Part shown: positions 1 to 8,727 of the stretch, one piece after another
Numbering within the stretch: position 1 is the first letter of the stretch
Layout: each line of letters starts with the position of its first letter
DNA from: JADCRZ01 sp965200945
GTDB lineage: Bacteria; Bacteroidota; Bacteroidia; Chitinophagales; Chitinophagaceae
Length of the DNA stretch: 64,000 bases
NCBI GenBank assembly: GCA_965200945.1
Contig: OZ241749.1
Coordinates: 4,898,001 to 4,962,000 of the forward strand
Direction of reading: 5' to 3'
The notes under the pieces: generated by a model
What the model was told of the DNA's origin: nothing
Database searches by the model: none
The model's input: the letters and a program-made list of their open reading frames with translations, nothing else
Program-made: the position numbers and the translations under genes

Positions 1-981
1 CTCGATACCACCGATCCGATTCAGGTCAGCTACAGCCATCTCATCGGTGACGAGCCTACCGGTCTCGATCACCCGGAGATGCTGAAGATGAAGGCTGATA
101 CGCAGCACAGCAACACCATCGTGAATGGCATCAGCCGCATCGGTTTCATGACCGGCGGAAAAGCCGCCCGGTGGGTAGATGAAGACATCGCCGACGTGCT
201 CACGCAAAAAGCAAAAACGTTTATCAGCGGCCATGCAAAAGATCCTTTCTTTTTGTATTTCGCCGTGCCCGACATCCATGTGCCACGCGCGCCGCACAGC
301 CGTTTTGCTGGCAGCACGCAGATGGGCCGAAGGGGCGACGTGATTACGGAAATGGACTGGATGACGGGGGAGATCAGGAAAGAAGTGGAACGGCTGGGGC
401 TTGCGAAAAACACGCTCATCCTTTTCACCAGCGACAATGGTCCGGTGTTGGATGATGGCTATCAGGACGGGGCGGTGGAGAAGCTGGGCGATCATAAGCC
501 CGCCGGTGTTTTCCGCGGCGGAAAGTACAGTGCATTTGAAGGAGGCACCCGGGTGCCTGCCATTGCGTACTGGCCCGGTACCATCGGGCCCGGTGTATCG
601 GATGTGCCCTGGTCGCAAACCGATCTGCTGGCCTCTCTGTCTACCCTTGCCGGCAAGCCCCTGTCTGAAAGCCGCCAGTACGACAGCCACGATATTCTCG
701 GCGTACTCGAAGGTACTTCGAAGAAATTGCCTGACTACCTGTTTGAAGAAGCTTACACCCATGCCCTGCGTATGGGCGACTGGAAATACATTGCCCCGCA
801 GGAAAAGCCCACCCCCGGCTGGCTGAAGAACAAACAGATCGAAACCGGCTTGCTGCCTGTTCCCCAGCTCTACAACCTGAAGAGCGATCCCGGTGAGCAG
901 CACAATGTTGCAGCGGAGCATCCGGAGATCGTGCAGCAGTTGAAAGCTGAACTGAATGTGATCAGGAAGGGGAGGGGGTGA
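1..981 (+). CDS. Sulfatase (arylsulfatase family S1), C-terminal part
   Basis: The reading frame is open from the first base, so the gene starts before the window and 326 residues are visible. The part containing the formylglycine motif (C-x-P-S-R) lies outside. Visible sulfatase features are a DPFFLYFAVPDIHVPRAPH-like core segment, then LILFTSDNGPVLDDG, which carries the family's Asp-Asn metal ligands, then KYSAFEGGTRVPAIAYWPG, the usual block before the C-terminal subdomain. The end (LYNLKSDPGEQHNVA) is the standard sulfatase C-terminal strand and loop. Family knowledge: periplasmic hydrolysis of sulfate esters on glycans. The convergent neighbour is a sugar epimerase, and the adjacent esterases suggest a polysaccharide-processing group. 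The substrate cannot be told from this fragment. Confidence 0.9.
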   Translation, partial: LDTTDPIQVSYSHLIGDEPTGLDHPEMLKMKADTQHSNTIVNGISRIGFMTGGKAARWVDEDIADVLTQKAKTFISGHAKDPFFLYFAVPDIHVPRAPHSRFAGSTQMGRRGDVITEMDWMTGEIRKEVERLGLAKNTLILFTSDNGPVLDDGYQDGAVEKLGDHKPAGVFRGGKYSAFEGGTRVPAIAYWPGTIGPGVSDVPWSQTDLLASLSTLAGKPLSESRQYDSHDILGVLEGTSKKLPDYLFEEAYTHALRMGDWKYIAPQEKPTPGWLKNKQIETGLLPVPQLYNLKSDPGEQHNVAAEHPEIVQQLKAELNVIRKGRG

Positions 982-1033
982 TGCGGTACCCCTGAGCGGA
1001 AATCCAAGCGGTGTAAACAGGGAGACTGCCCTC

Positions 1034-2389
1034 TTATTTTTCTTCACCCCTCAACCGTTTCACGCAATTCATCAGGGCGCGGAAGTTGTGGTAGGTTCCC
1101 TTCCAGATATGGCCTTTGAGGGCGGTCCGGCGCTGGGGTTCCTGGTCGAGGCCTTCTTCGTACCAGTCGCCGTTCACGTGGTCGATCAGGTAGGTCTGGA
1201 TGTAGTTCCATTGTTGTTGGAAGCGGTCGTAGTAGTGCATCGGGTCACCGGGGAAGCGGTCGGCCATCAGCAGCAGCGTATTCAGGCCTTCCGCCTGCGC
1301 CCACCAGTTCTTGCTGCTGAGCAGGATGGTGATGGTATCCTGCCCCTTAAAATAATAGCCTTCGTCGTAAAAGCCGCCCAGCGCGGGATCCCATCCGTTA
1401 CGCAGGGCATGGTCTACCATGCGTTTGCCGGTAGTGAGTGTACGGGCATCTTCTTTGCCACCCAGCGCATGCGATGCTTCCAGCATGAGGTAGGCGGTCT
1501 CTATGTCGTGGCCGAACGAAACATGATCGAGGTTTTTGTGCCGCAGCACGGAAGCCTCCGAAGAGTCGCGGAAAGACACCGGGGTCCAGTCGGGTTGGAA
1601 GAACAGGGTAAGGTTGCCTCTGGGCGTGGTGATCTTGTCGCGGATAAGCAGCAGCATCTCCTGCAGGCGCTGGCGCACCAGCACATCGGGCCATACCTGG
1701 TACAGTTCCGTGAGGGCCTCCAGCAGGTGAATGGAAGAGTTCTGGTCTTTGTATCCGAGATCCGATGCAGAGGGGATGGCGGCCGTGCGTTTTACGGGTG
1801 TTCCATCCCGTTGGAGATGCATATAATATCCTTTGTAAACCGGGTCATGACTGTGCTTTTCCATCCACGCAAAGGCCGTCTTTGCCAGTGTGAGAGCGCC
1901 TGCATCGTGCGAGGCTTTGTAGTAGGCAGACAATGCATAGATGGCAAATGCATTGCCGTATGCGTCTTTGGGTGCATCGGGGTTGCTGATGTTTTTCCCC
2001 TGGCGGTTCACAAGATTAAAGAAACCTCCGTATTGCTTGTCCCACATCACATCACGCAGAAAGCGGAAACCATGCGCTGCGCATTTGATGTAGTAGGCAG
2101 TGTCGGGGTAAAATTCGGCTGCCTTTGCCGTGCTCCAGACATGGCGTGCCTGGGTAACGATGAATTTAGTCTGGTCGCCGGAAGGCTTGAAATCGTATGT
2201 CCAGGTGCTGATGTATCCGCCATACAACGTATCCACGCATTGCGGGTACCATTTGTTGAGCAGTTCCGTACGGATGGATCTGTCCATAGTATCGGCAAGC
2301 TGCAAACGCGCTGCCCGCGTGGATTTGGATTGTGCCCCTGCCGTCAGCAGGAGCAGCAGGAAGAAGAAGATGAAGAAGCTATTTTTCAT
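1034..2389 (-). CDS. N-acylglucosamine 2-epimerase family protein (cellobiose/mannobiose 2-epimerase-like), exported
   Basis: A 451-residue (alpha/alpha)6-barrel protein of the AGE family. It starts with a clear signal peptide (a run of Phe/Leu in residues 5-16, cleavage near AGAQS). Family signatures are ARHVWSTAKAAEF near residue 82, NSSIHLLEALTELY near residue 217, and GHDIETAYLMLEASHALGG near residue 293. The G-H-D-I-E block is typical of cellobiose 2-epimerases rather than GlcNAc 2-epimerases. The C-terminal HIWKGTYHNFRALMN block carries the last active-site His. The family epimerises C2 of the reducing-end sugar of a disaccharide or monosaccharide. Export is unusual for the family but common for Bacteroidota catabolic copies. 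It is convergent with the sulfatase and probably processes released oligosaccharides; the substrate is inferred only. Confidence 0.85.
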   Translation of the reverse strand: MKNSFFIFFFLLLLLTAGAQSKSTRAARLQLADTMDRSIRTELLNKWYPQCVDTLYGGYISTWTYDFKPSGDQTKFIVTQARHVWSTAKAAEFYPDTAYYIKCAAHGFRFLRDVMWDKQYGGFFNLVNRQGKNISNPDAPKDAYGNAFAIYALSAYYKASHDAGALTLAKTAFAWMEKHSHDPVYKGYYMHLQRDGTPVKRTAAIPSASDLGYKDQNSSIHLLEALTELYQVWPDVLVRQRLQEMLLLIRDKITTPRGNLTLFFQPDWTPVSFRDSSEASVLRHKNLDHVSFGHDIETAYLMLEASHALGGKEDARTLTTGKRMVDHALRNGWDPALGGFYDEGYYFKGQDTITILLSSKNWWAQAEGLNTLLLMADRFPGDPMHYYDRFQQQWNYIQTYLIDHVNGDWYEEGLDQEPQRRTALKGHIWKGTYHNFRALMNCVKRLRGEEK

Positions 2390-2544
2390 ATGGTCTGTTT
2401 TTGTTTGTTAGAAGAGCCTGAACCGGAAAAAGGCTGATTTACTGAATTGCCTGATAGACGATGAGATTGTTCGAAGTTGATGTTTTTAGTCTGAACCACG
2501 ATCAAGGGATTACGGGATTCGTTGGTTCAGACAAGAAACAGCGA

Positions 2545-2626
2545 TTCCCGGCTTAGATCCCCGCTCAGGCGCAGCAGCAGGTTATGAGTGTAAGTGCGTA
2601 TTTGCGCCTGGTGAAGATGACAAAAG
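2545..2626 (-). repeat. Dispersed repeat family A, copy 1
   Basis: Two half-sites, CTCAGGCGCAGCAGCAG and TTTGCGCCTG, face each other and are followed by GATGACAAAAG. The same layout recurs at 25672-25745, 50435-50502 and 55072-55120, with shorter relatives at 30044-30073 and 50621-50652. It is intergenic in every case. Confidence 0.65.
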
Positions 2627-2989
2627 TTTTGGAGGGGCAAGGGATGCAAACCGTTTGTGGGTGCTGGTAATAAGGGTATTGCGGTGCTGGTGACAAAGTG
2701 GTTGTGGGTGTAAGGGCTGTGAACCCGCTGTGGGCAGCCCCTCGGCAGCCTTCTTTCCTTCCTATTCTCTCCCCCGGCCTTTGAAATGGGGCGTGAAGAA
2801 ATTTACGGAATGGAGCGAGACCAAATGGCCTGCCGCAGGCGGCCATTTGGTGCAACGGACACGCACGGCTTTATTCTACTGCCCATCCATGCAAAGGCCC
2901 ATACCCCTACTACCGCTGAAAAACAGCATGTCCGTTGCCCGCGCAATGCAGTAAATTTTAGCCCCATTTCAACAGCCAAGCCTTTTTTG

Positions 2990-3015
2990 CTTCTTTTTTG
3001 GGCACAAAAAAGAAG
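2990..3015 (-). terminator. Possible terminator hairpin after the CE2-like esterase gene
   Basis: Arms CTTCTTTTTT and AAAAAAGAAG form a 10-bp stem with a 6-base loop, starting 8 bases beyond the esterase stop codon. The stem is mostly A-T and is not followed by a T-run on the minus strand, so it is weak as an intrinsic terminator. It may instead be a repeat element. Confidence 0.35.
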
Positions 3016-3023
3016 ACCCCGCT

Positions 3024-4127
3024 TCACCGCAGCAGCGCTTTAAACAACGGTATCAACTCTTCTGCCAGCACCGCGTGATCTTCCACGCTGGGATGGCCGC
3101 TGCAGCCGCGGGGCTGCATGGGTTTGAAGAAGTGCACCACCACCGGCTTGTCGAGCGGATGCAGCGCGTCGATCCTTTGCTTTACTGTGCGCAGGCAATT
3201 TTCGAGCAGCGCTTTGGCATGGCCCTGCAGCATGGGGCTCGACAGCAACACGATCTGCGCGAGCGGGTACTTTTGTCCTACCGTTTCTGCGAAGGCGATG
3301 TAGTGGCTTACAAAAGCGGTGCTGTCGAAGGGCAGCCTTGCCTTGGTGCCATCGCCGTTGCTGAAATCATTGGTGCCAAGAGCGATGCTCACCACCTTGG
3401 GGGTGAACAGCTCAAAATCCCAGAGCCGGTGACCGGCCGCATCGAAATCCGCTTTTTCGTATACCTGCGGCATTGCAGGACCGTCGCTGTTCCAGTTGCG
3501 GTAGATGCCGATGCCGCTCACGCTGCTCAGCATCCATTCGGCGCCCACGGCTCTTGCAACCCTCGGACCGTACGCATGGTAGGCGTTGTGATGATCCTGG
3601 TATTCGCCTACGCTGCAGGGCATGCCGGAGGTATCGGCAGCTGCTCCGCAGGTGATGCTGTTGCCGATGAACTCGATCAGGGGCATCGGCGGTTTGCGGA
3701 TGGCCTGCGGGTTCCGGCCGGTGATCTTGTCAATGAACAGCGGGCCCGTCATGGCTTCGCCGGTTTTATACAGCCATACGGTATGCTTCCCGCCGGCCCT
3801 TGCTTTGATCGTGATGGGATGAGGGTCGCCTCCATCAATGCGCAGCCGGGCCTGGTACACACCATCCAGCTCGTATTGCAGGTAGCTGTGTGCGCCGGCG
3901 TTGCCGAGCGATATATACACTTCGCTTTCCCGGCCTTCGAAGCTGTAACCTGTGTGGGAAGCAGACCCGATCAGCTCGAGCTGCTGCCGGTTGTTGAACA
4001 TGTATCTGCCATACGCTTTCAGGGCGGTTGCCTGCAGCACGCGGCCCGGGCCGGGCCCTGCGTTGCGGGAAGAACCACAGGCCGCACAGCACAGCAGGAA
4101 CCAGGGAAGGATCTGTTTGATCAGCAT
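3024..4127 (-). CDS. SGNH/GDSL hydrolase, acetyl-esterase CE2-like lipoprotein
   Basis: The frame is open to 4304, but the start at 4127 gives a lipoprotein signal (MLIKQILPWFLLCCAAC), and longer starts would run into the upstream gene. The product is 367 residues. An N-terminal jelly-roll of about residues 30-140 precedes an SGNH hydrolase domain. Block I is EFIGNSITCG with catalytic Ser157, block III is ALGTNDFSNGDG near residue 250, and the C-terminal GHPSVEDH holds the catalytic His. This two-domain layout matches carbohydrate esterase family 2, which removes O-acetyl groups from xylan or glucomannan-type polymers. It lies 29 bases downstream of the sialate O-acetylesterase gene on the same strand, so the two esterases are probably one transcript. 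Confidence 0.87.
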   Translation of the reverse strand: MLIKQILPWFLLCCAACGSSRNAGPGPGRVLQATALKAYGRYMFNNRQQLELIGSASHTGYSFEGRESEVYISLGNAGAHSYLQYELDGVYQARLRIDGGDPHPITIKARAGGKHTVWLYKTGEAMTGPLFIDKITGRNPQAIRKPPMPLIEFIGNSITCGAAADTSGMPCSVGEYQDHHNAYHAYGPRVARAVGAEWMLSSVSGIGIYRNWNSDGPAMPQVYEKADFDAAGHRLWDFELFTPKVVSIALGTNDFSNGDGTKARLPFDSTAFVSHYIAFAETVGQKYPLAQIVLLSSPMLQGHAKALLENCLRTVKQRIDALHPLDKPVVVHFFKPMQPRGCSGHPSVEDHAVLAEELIPLFKALLR

Positions 4128-4156
4128 GCAGAAAAATTTTGAAGATATGGAGGCAG

Positions 4157-5572
4157 CTATTTTGGAATGGCGGCGGTATCGACCAGCCACTGATCGGTGC
4201 GGAACAGGTTCACCGGGAGCCCGTCTTTGCTGAACAGGTTCGGCATGGCCGTATTGCTGAAGCCGAACCGCACGGCAACCGGATTCTTCACGGCTTTGCT
4301 CCAAACCACTACCGTATTGTTTTCGATCTTTGCTTCCGCCGGAATAAAGTTTTTGTCTTCTCCTGCGATGTAAAATTCGGTTGGTGTGCCCGACTTTGTC
4401 ATCAAACCTTTTTCCGCATTGTCGAACAGGATCCTGATGCGGTCCTTTTCCCTTTTCATGTCTTTGTAAACCGGACTTTTATAGGCACGGCCGGTTTTGC
4501 CATAGGTTTGCGCCAGTGCATAATCGGCCAGGCGGATGCCCACTTCCTTTTTCATTTTGGGGTGGATATCTTTCACATCGTTCACCAGGTCGCTGGTCAC
4601 TACCATGCCGGTGTTCGGGTAGCCTGCACTGTTGGTTTGCGCTTCGCGGAGCAGGGCGCCGATGTGCTGGTTGCCGTACGTGAAGGGAGCGATCTGCACA
4701 TAGTAGAACGGGAATTCTTTCTGCCAGGCTTTCCGCCAGGCCCCGATCATGGTAGTAAAGAGTTTTGTATAGGTGGAAGCGGTGGTGGTATTGCTTTCGC
4801 CCTGGTACCAGATGGCGCCGGCGATGCTGAAAGAGGTCAGCGGATAGATCATGGCGTTGTAGGTGGCGCCCGGGTTTATGGGCCATCCACCCGCCGGCTG
4901 CAGCCTGGCAGCTGCATTGTCCAGCACCGTATCCTGGTGCACCAGCGAATCGGGTGTCCACACTTCTGCCGGCGTGCCGCCCCAGCTGGTGTTGATCAGT
5001 CCGACCGGCACCCCGAGCTCCTGCTGCAGTTTCTGACCGAAGAAATAGCCGGCTGCGCTGAAAACCTTCATCTTATCCGGAGTGCTTACGGCCCATGCAG
5101 CTTTCAGGTCTTCCTGCGGATACAGGGCCGTGGTGCGGGGTATCTGAAAAAAGCGGATGTTGGTATTGGTGGCCTTTGCCACATCATCTGCGTAGGGCAA
5201 TCCCCAGGTCACATTCATCTCCATATTGCTTTGCCCGCTGCAAACCCACACTTCGCCCACCATCACGTCTTCCAGCGTAAGCGTCGTATTTCCTTTTATT
5301 GTGATGGTATAAGGCCCGCCGGCTGCCGGGGTCTTTACCGACAGGCTCCATTTGGCGGCGGAGGTGCCGCTTGTTTTGTACGTGGTGGTATCCCATCCTG
5401 TGTTGACCTGGATCCTTTCTCCGGGGTCGCACCAGCCCCAGAGCTTCACGTCAGACCGCTGCTGCAGCACCATGTGGCTGCCCAGCACCGCAGGGAGGCG
5501 CAGCTGGCCCGATACCGGGATGGTTCCGAAAAGAGACGCGAAAAAAGAAAGCATAAAGAGAGGTTTTTTCAT
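4157..5572 (-). CDS. Sialate O-acetylesterase family protein (SGNH type), exported
   Basis: A 471-residue protein with a signal peptide (residues 1-23, ending IPVSGQ). The SASA-family core is clear: VCSGQSNMEMNV carries nucleophile Ser115, AIWYQGESNT (residues 253-262) is the conserved Gln-Gly-Glu-Ser block, and SDLVNDVKDIHPKMKKEVG carries the Asp/His pair. Known family members remove acetyl esters from sialic acids or, in many soil Bacteroidota, from plant polysaccharides. With the CE2-like gene directly downstream this makes a two-esterase operon, which points to a heavily acetylated substrate. The exact substrate is not visible. Confidence 0.9.
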   Translation of the reverse strand: MKKPLFMLSFFASLFGTIPVSGQLRLPAVLGSHMVLQQRSDVKLWGWCDPGERIQVNTGWDTTTYKTSGTSAAKWSLSVKTPAAGGPYTITIKGNTTLTLEDVMVGEVWVCSGQSNMEMNVTWGLPYADDVAKATNTNIRFFQIPRTTALYPQEDLKAAWAVSTPDKMKVFSAAGYFFGQKLQQELGVPVGLINTSWGGTPAEVWTPDSLVHQDTVLDNAAARLQPAGGWPINPGATYNAMIYPLTSFSIAGAIWYQGESNTTTASTYTKLFTTMIGAWRKAWQKEFPFYYVQIAPFTYGNQHIGALLREAQTNSAGYPNTGMVVTSDLVNDVKDIHPKMKKEVGIRLADYALAQTYGKTGRAYKSPVYKDMKREKDRIRILFDNAEKGLMTKSGTPTEFYIAGEDKNFIPAEAKIENNTVVVWSKAVKNPVAVRFGFSNTAMPNLFSKDGLPVNLFRTDQWLVDTAAIPK

Positions 5573-5842
5573 GCGGCAGACTTTGATTTAAAGATGATAC
5601 TTGTTTCGTTCCGTTGATCTGTAGGGCTAAGTTATCATTATATTAACAATCAGGGGCCGGGCAATGCATGTATCGATTCCCAGTAGTTTTACGGCTTTCA
5701 TCCGGCTGAGCCGGTCCGTTTCTTTTAATCTGTTTGCAGCAGCCAAACCAGCCTGAAGTTATCGCTTTGGGTATTGCCTGCCCGTTTCCGTATCCTGCGT
5801 GTCTGTCTTTTTCTCATCAATTTATATCACCCATTCAACTCA

Positions 5843-7798
5843 ATGAAACAAAAACATCTACCCGAACACAATTTGCCTGCCGCGATCTGCAGGCAGGGAA
5901 GTCCCGGTCTGCTCCGCACGTGGATCCGCGCCGGAAAAGTGTTCCTGCCGCTTTGCATGCTGCTGGGAGCTGCCTGCTGGCACAGTGCCTCAGCACAGAT
6001 CATCCTGCAGCAAAACTACCAGAACCGCGTGTCCGCTCCCATTGGAACATACCAGGGGATCAACTTCAGGGAAGCGGGGTTTTCTTCCCTGTTTGCCATC
6101 CCCAGCACCAGCGGCAAAGAATACTGGACCATCTCCGACCGGGGACCCAATATCGACGATGCCAATGCCAACCCCAATGAATGTAAGCCTACCTACGACA
6201 AGATGTTCCCTTTCCCGGTTTATACGCCCAAGATCCATCGCATCCGCGTCGATGGTGACTCGGTGCAGATCCTGCAGACGATCACTATGAAACGGCCGGA
6301 TGGCAGCGGCGCCACAGGGCTCATGAACCCCACCGGATTGGGCAGTACGGCCACAGAAGTGGTGTCGACAGACACCGTACAGAACTGCGCCAACTTCAAC
6401 CAGAAAACTTACCATAAAGATGTCTGGGGCATCGATTCGGAAGGCATCCTGGTCGACAAAGATGGCAATTTCTGGATCTCCGAAGAGGGTGGCCCTACGG
6501 TTTGGAAGCTCAGCCCCTCCGGCGTGGTGATCAACCGTTATACGCCCTATGGTGATCAGCCCGGACTGCAGCCGCAGGACATTGGCATCGATACCGTGTT
6601 CAAATACCGGAAGAACAACCGCGGTTTTGAAAGCCTGGCCATCGCCCCTAACGGCAAGCTGTACGCGTTTATACAGAGCCCCCTTCTTTTCCCCGACGCC
6701 GCCACCGGCAACGCCACGCGCGTACACCGTATCCTCGAGATAAACCCGGCTACCAATGCCACCCGCATGTTCGCCTATCTGAACGACGGCGTGACCGGTA
6801 CCGGCGGCAACCAGATCAGGCTGCAGGACTGGAAGCTGGGCGATGCTTCCGCCATCAACGACACCACTTTCCTGGTGCTGGAAGCAGCGGCGAGAGGCAC
6901 CACCGATATCAAGCGGATGTACCTGGTCAACATCGGTCAGGCGACACCGGTAGGTTCGGGTTTGTACGGAACAAAAACGCTGGAAGGGCTGGTTGACGAA
7001 GCCACGCTGAATGCGAACGGCATCAAACCCGTTACCAAAACCCTGTTCATGGACCTGCTGGCCAACGGCTGGCCTTCGGCGCTCGACAAGGCAGAGGGAC
7101 TGGCCATCGTGAACGACAGCACCATTGCCGTCTGCAACGACAACGATTTCGGGGCTTCTTCACCCAATGCGGACGGTATTGCCACGGCAACGACCAATAC
7201 CAGCCATGTACTTGTATACAATCTGAAAGGCGCCAACAAGATCCCGAATTACCAGCCGCTGAATGCGCTGCCGCTGCGGCTTACCTCTTTCACCGGCAGC
7301 CTGGTGAACGGCCAGGCCAGCCTGACATGGAATACGGACGATGAGGTGAACACAAGCCGGTTTGAAGTGGAAAAGAGCCTGGACGGACTCAGCTTCAACA
7401 CACTGGTTATTGTACCGGCGGCAGGTCATGGCAGGAACCAGTACCAGCGGTTCGACGTGCAGCCGGCGAACGGCAACAACTATTACCGCCTGAAGATGAT
7501 CGACGTGGACGGTAAGCTCACCTACAGCCCGATCCTTCTGGTAAAAGTGGGCGCCGGGGGCAAATCGAAGTTCCTGGTTTATCCCAATCCGGTAAAAGAC
7601 CAGCTGGTGATATCACCTTCGGGCTTCACCGGTATGGTAAAAGTGAACATCTTCAACCAGCAGGGACAGATCGTGCTGAGCCGGCAGATGGCCGCAGCCA
7701 CGACCACGATCCCCGTTGAGCAGCTCGCGAGAGGCGTATATACTGTTCAGGTGATTGCCGCCGGTATCTCAGAAATACATAAAGTGATCAAAGAGTAA
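5843..7798 (+). CDS. Esterase-like activity of phytase family protein with T9SS sorting domain
   Basis: The start at 5843 is chosen over the in-frame start at 5774 because it gives a long N-region followed by a hydrophobic export segment ending SASAQ (about residue 52). The product is 651 residues. Residues about 60-460 match the esterase-like-activity-of-phytase domain, with blocks FSSLFAIPSTSGKEYWTISD, GFESLAIAPNGKLYAFIQSP and ALDKAEGLAIVNDSTIAVCN. The remainder is a fibronectin-like segment (LTSFTGSLVNGQASLTWNT) and a C-terminal type A type-IX-secretion sorting domain (FLVYPNPVKDQLVIS to the end). It is therefore predicted to be secreted through the outer membrane. The family is often called phytase-like, but activity is unproven. 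A 21-bp palindromic terminator follows. Confidence 0.85.
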   Translation: MKQKHLPEHNLPAAICRQGSPGLLRTWIRAGKVFLPLCMLLGAACWHSASAQIILQQNYQNRVSAPIGTYQGINFREAGFSSLFAIPSTSGKEYWTISDRGPNIDDANANPNECKPTYDKMFPFPVYTPKIHRIRVDGDSVQILQTITMKRPDGSGATGLMNPTGLGSTATEVVSTDTVQNCANFNQKTYHKDVWGIDSEGILVDKDGNFWISEEGGPTVWKLSPSGVVINRYTPYGDQPGLQPQDIGIDTVFKYRKNNRGFESLAIAPNGKLYAFIQSPLLFPDAATGNATRVHRILEINPATNATRMFAYLNDGVTGTGGNQIRLQDWKLGDASAINDTTFLVLEAAARGTTDIKRMYLVNIGQATPVGSGLYGTKTLEGLVDEATLNANGIKPVTKTLFMDLLANGWPSALDKAEGLAIVNDSTIAVCNDNDFGASSPNADGIATATTNTSHVLVYNLKGANKIPNYQPLNALPLRLTSFTGSLVNGQASLTWNTDDEVNTSRFEVEKSLDGLSFNTLVIVPAAGHGRNQYQRFDVQPANGNNYYRLKMIDVDGKLTYSPILLVKVGAGGKSKFLVYPNPVKDQLVISPSGFTGMVKVNIFNQQGQIVLSRQMAAATTTIPVEQLARGVYTVQVIAAGISEIHKVIKE

Positions 7799-7813
7799 GT
7801 ATTCAGAGAGAAT

Positions 7814-7858
7814 ACCAACAATAAAGGCCGCTCACAGTGAGCGGCCTTTATTGTTGGT
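7814..7858. terminator. Strong palindromic terminator after the T9SS protein gene
   Basis: Perfect 21-bp arms (left arm begins ACCAACAATAAAGGCCGCTC) surround a CAG loop. The core has a GC stem flanked by A-run and T-run, so it can act in both directions. It begins 16 bases after the stop codon. Confidence 0.9.
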
Positions 7859-8128
7859 GCCTTGTAGAGAGGCGTTGCCTCCTTTCCCGGTGAGCAGGGC
7901 CCGTTTACCGATTTCATATCCACGAAGGCCGCACTGGCATGGCACGGTCAGGAACCGCGTCACGCCAGTGCGGCCTTCGCATTTCATGTTAAGTGGATGT
8001 ATGCCCCGCATCTCCGGAACGGATCGATCCAGTGCGGGCGAGAGACGCCGGGCATGGCGCGCCCACAATATCGTTGCTCTCTCCTCCGTTCCCCTGCCCA
8101 GGGGTGACAGGCGTGAGAGAATGCGCTG
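7859..8128. other. Non-coding spacer with a long interrupted palindrome
   Basis: No gene seen. Positions 7921-7976 contain arms CGAAGGCCGCACTGGC and GCCAGTGCGGCCTTCG around a 25-base segment with CACGGT and ACCG half-sites. The inner segment recurs at 55149-55180 (repeat family B). Confidence 0.65.
7921..7976. repeat. Dispersed repeat family B, copy 1 (palindromic)
   Basis: The inner core GGCACGGTCAGGAACCG followed by CGTCACGCC is nearly identical to the reverse complement of 55149-55180, with an extra 16-bp stem outside in this copy. Confidence 0.6.
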
Positions 8129-8371
8129 CTATCCAAGCACGTCATAAGAAGTGCCGGTGCTGTCTTTATCGAAGGCATCGGCTTCTTCCTGAGAGGCTGC
8201 TTTGTCTTTTTCTGTCAGTGTGCCGGAGATCTGCATCTTTTCGATGTCTTCTTCTGACATATGGAAACCGGGATCTCTGAGCTGCCGTTCCACCAGGTCA
8301 TGCGGGGTTACGCCGGTGGGGTCTGCGGCAGGCCGATTTTTTTGTGACGGGATTTTTTCAGGTTGTGTCAT
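8129..8371 (-). CDS. Small hypothetical protein, paralogue of the gene at 8533-8727
   Basis: 80 residues, hydrophilic and acidic, with no signal peptide. The central stretch TGVTPHDLVERQLRDPG followed by FHMSEEDIEKMQI aligns without gaps to TGSTPRELVLRQIKNYD followed by YHVTEEDIENMDL in the neighbour. The conserved pattern (T-G-x-T-P-x-x-L-V-x-R-Q, then E-E-D-I-E) suggests a small helical domain. The C-terminal tail (after residue 55) is rich in Glu, Asp and Ser and likely disordered. I do not recognise a named family. Same strand as its paralogue and 161 bases downstream of it. Confidence 0.6.
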   Translation of the reverse strand: MTQPEKIPSQKNRPAADPTGVTPHDLVERQLRDPGFHMSEEDIEKMQISGTLTEKDKAASQEEADAFDKDSTGTSYDVLG

Positions 8372-8532
8372 AAAACGAAGGTTGTTTTATTGTGTATTTC
8401 ATTCTTTCACGTACAGGCACACGGATACGCATGGCGCTTTGCATGGTAATACAATCACTGACCGTTCGCGGCTCTTATGGAGCCGGCCTGTCCAAGACGT
8501 CATTAAAAGGGAGGGGAGGATGGCAGCGCCTG

Positions 8533-8727
8533 TCAGCTGACTGCTTTTTCTTTTTCTTCCATAACAAAAGAGAGATCCATGTTCTCGATGTCTTCTTCTG
8601 TTACATGATAATCGTAATTTTTTATCTGCCGCAGTACCAGTTCGCGCGGCGTTGATCCTGTCTGTTTCTGAAAATCCTGCACTTCTTGCTGATTGGTGTG
8701 GTCAGAAAATGCCATAAACCGTTGCAT
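8533..8727 (-). CDS. Small hypothetical protein, paralogue of the gene at 8129-8371
   Basis: 64 residues. It shares the TPxxLVxRQ and EEDIE segments with the neighbouring 80-residue protein. It begins MQRFMAFSDHTNQQEV; a second possible start is Met5. No membrane segment and no cysteine. Conservation of the shared motif between two adjacent genes argues that both are translated rather than chance frames. Function unknown. Confidence 0.6.
   Translation of the reverse strand: MQRFMAFSDHTNQQEVQDFQKQTGSTPRELVLRQIKNYDYHVTEEDIENMDLSFVMEEKEKAVS

Larger units (their letters stand above)
2390..3023. other. Non-coding spacer with repeat elements
   Basis: No convincing gene. Positions 2545-2626 hold a copy of dispersed repeat family A (see repeat entry). 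Positions 2821-2850 contain a palindrome with arms CCAAATGGCC and GGCCATTTGG around a 10-base loop that is itself GC-rich. A T-rich/A-rich hairpin lies at 2990-3015, directly after the esterase stop. Confidence 0.7.

Noticed and set aside
1088..2437. Long plus-strand open frame antisense to the AGE gene
   Set aside because: It is a shadow of a high-GC gene; the product has no family features while the opposite strand encodes a clear AGE protein.
4139..5617. Long plus-strand frame antisense to the sialate O-acetylesterase gene
   Set aside because: Same reason; the amino-acid composition is unnatural (many Cys, His, Arg) and no motif is seen.
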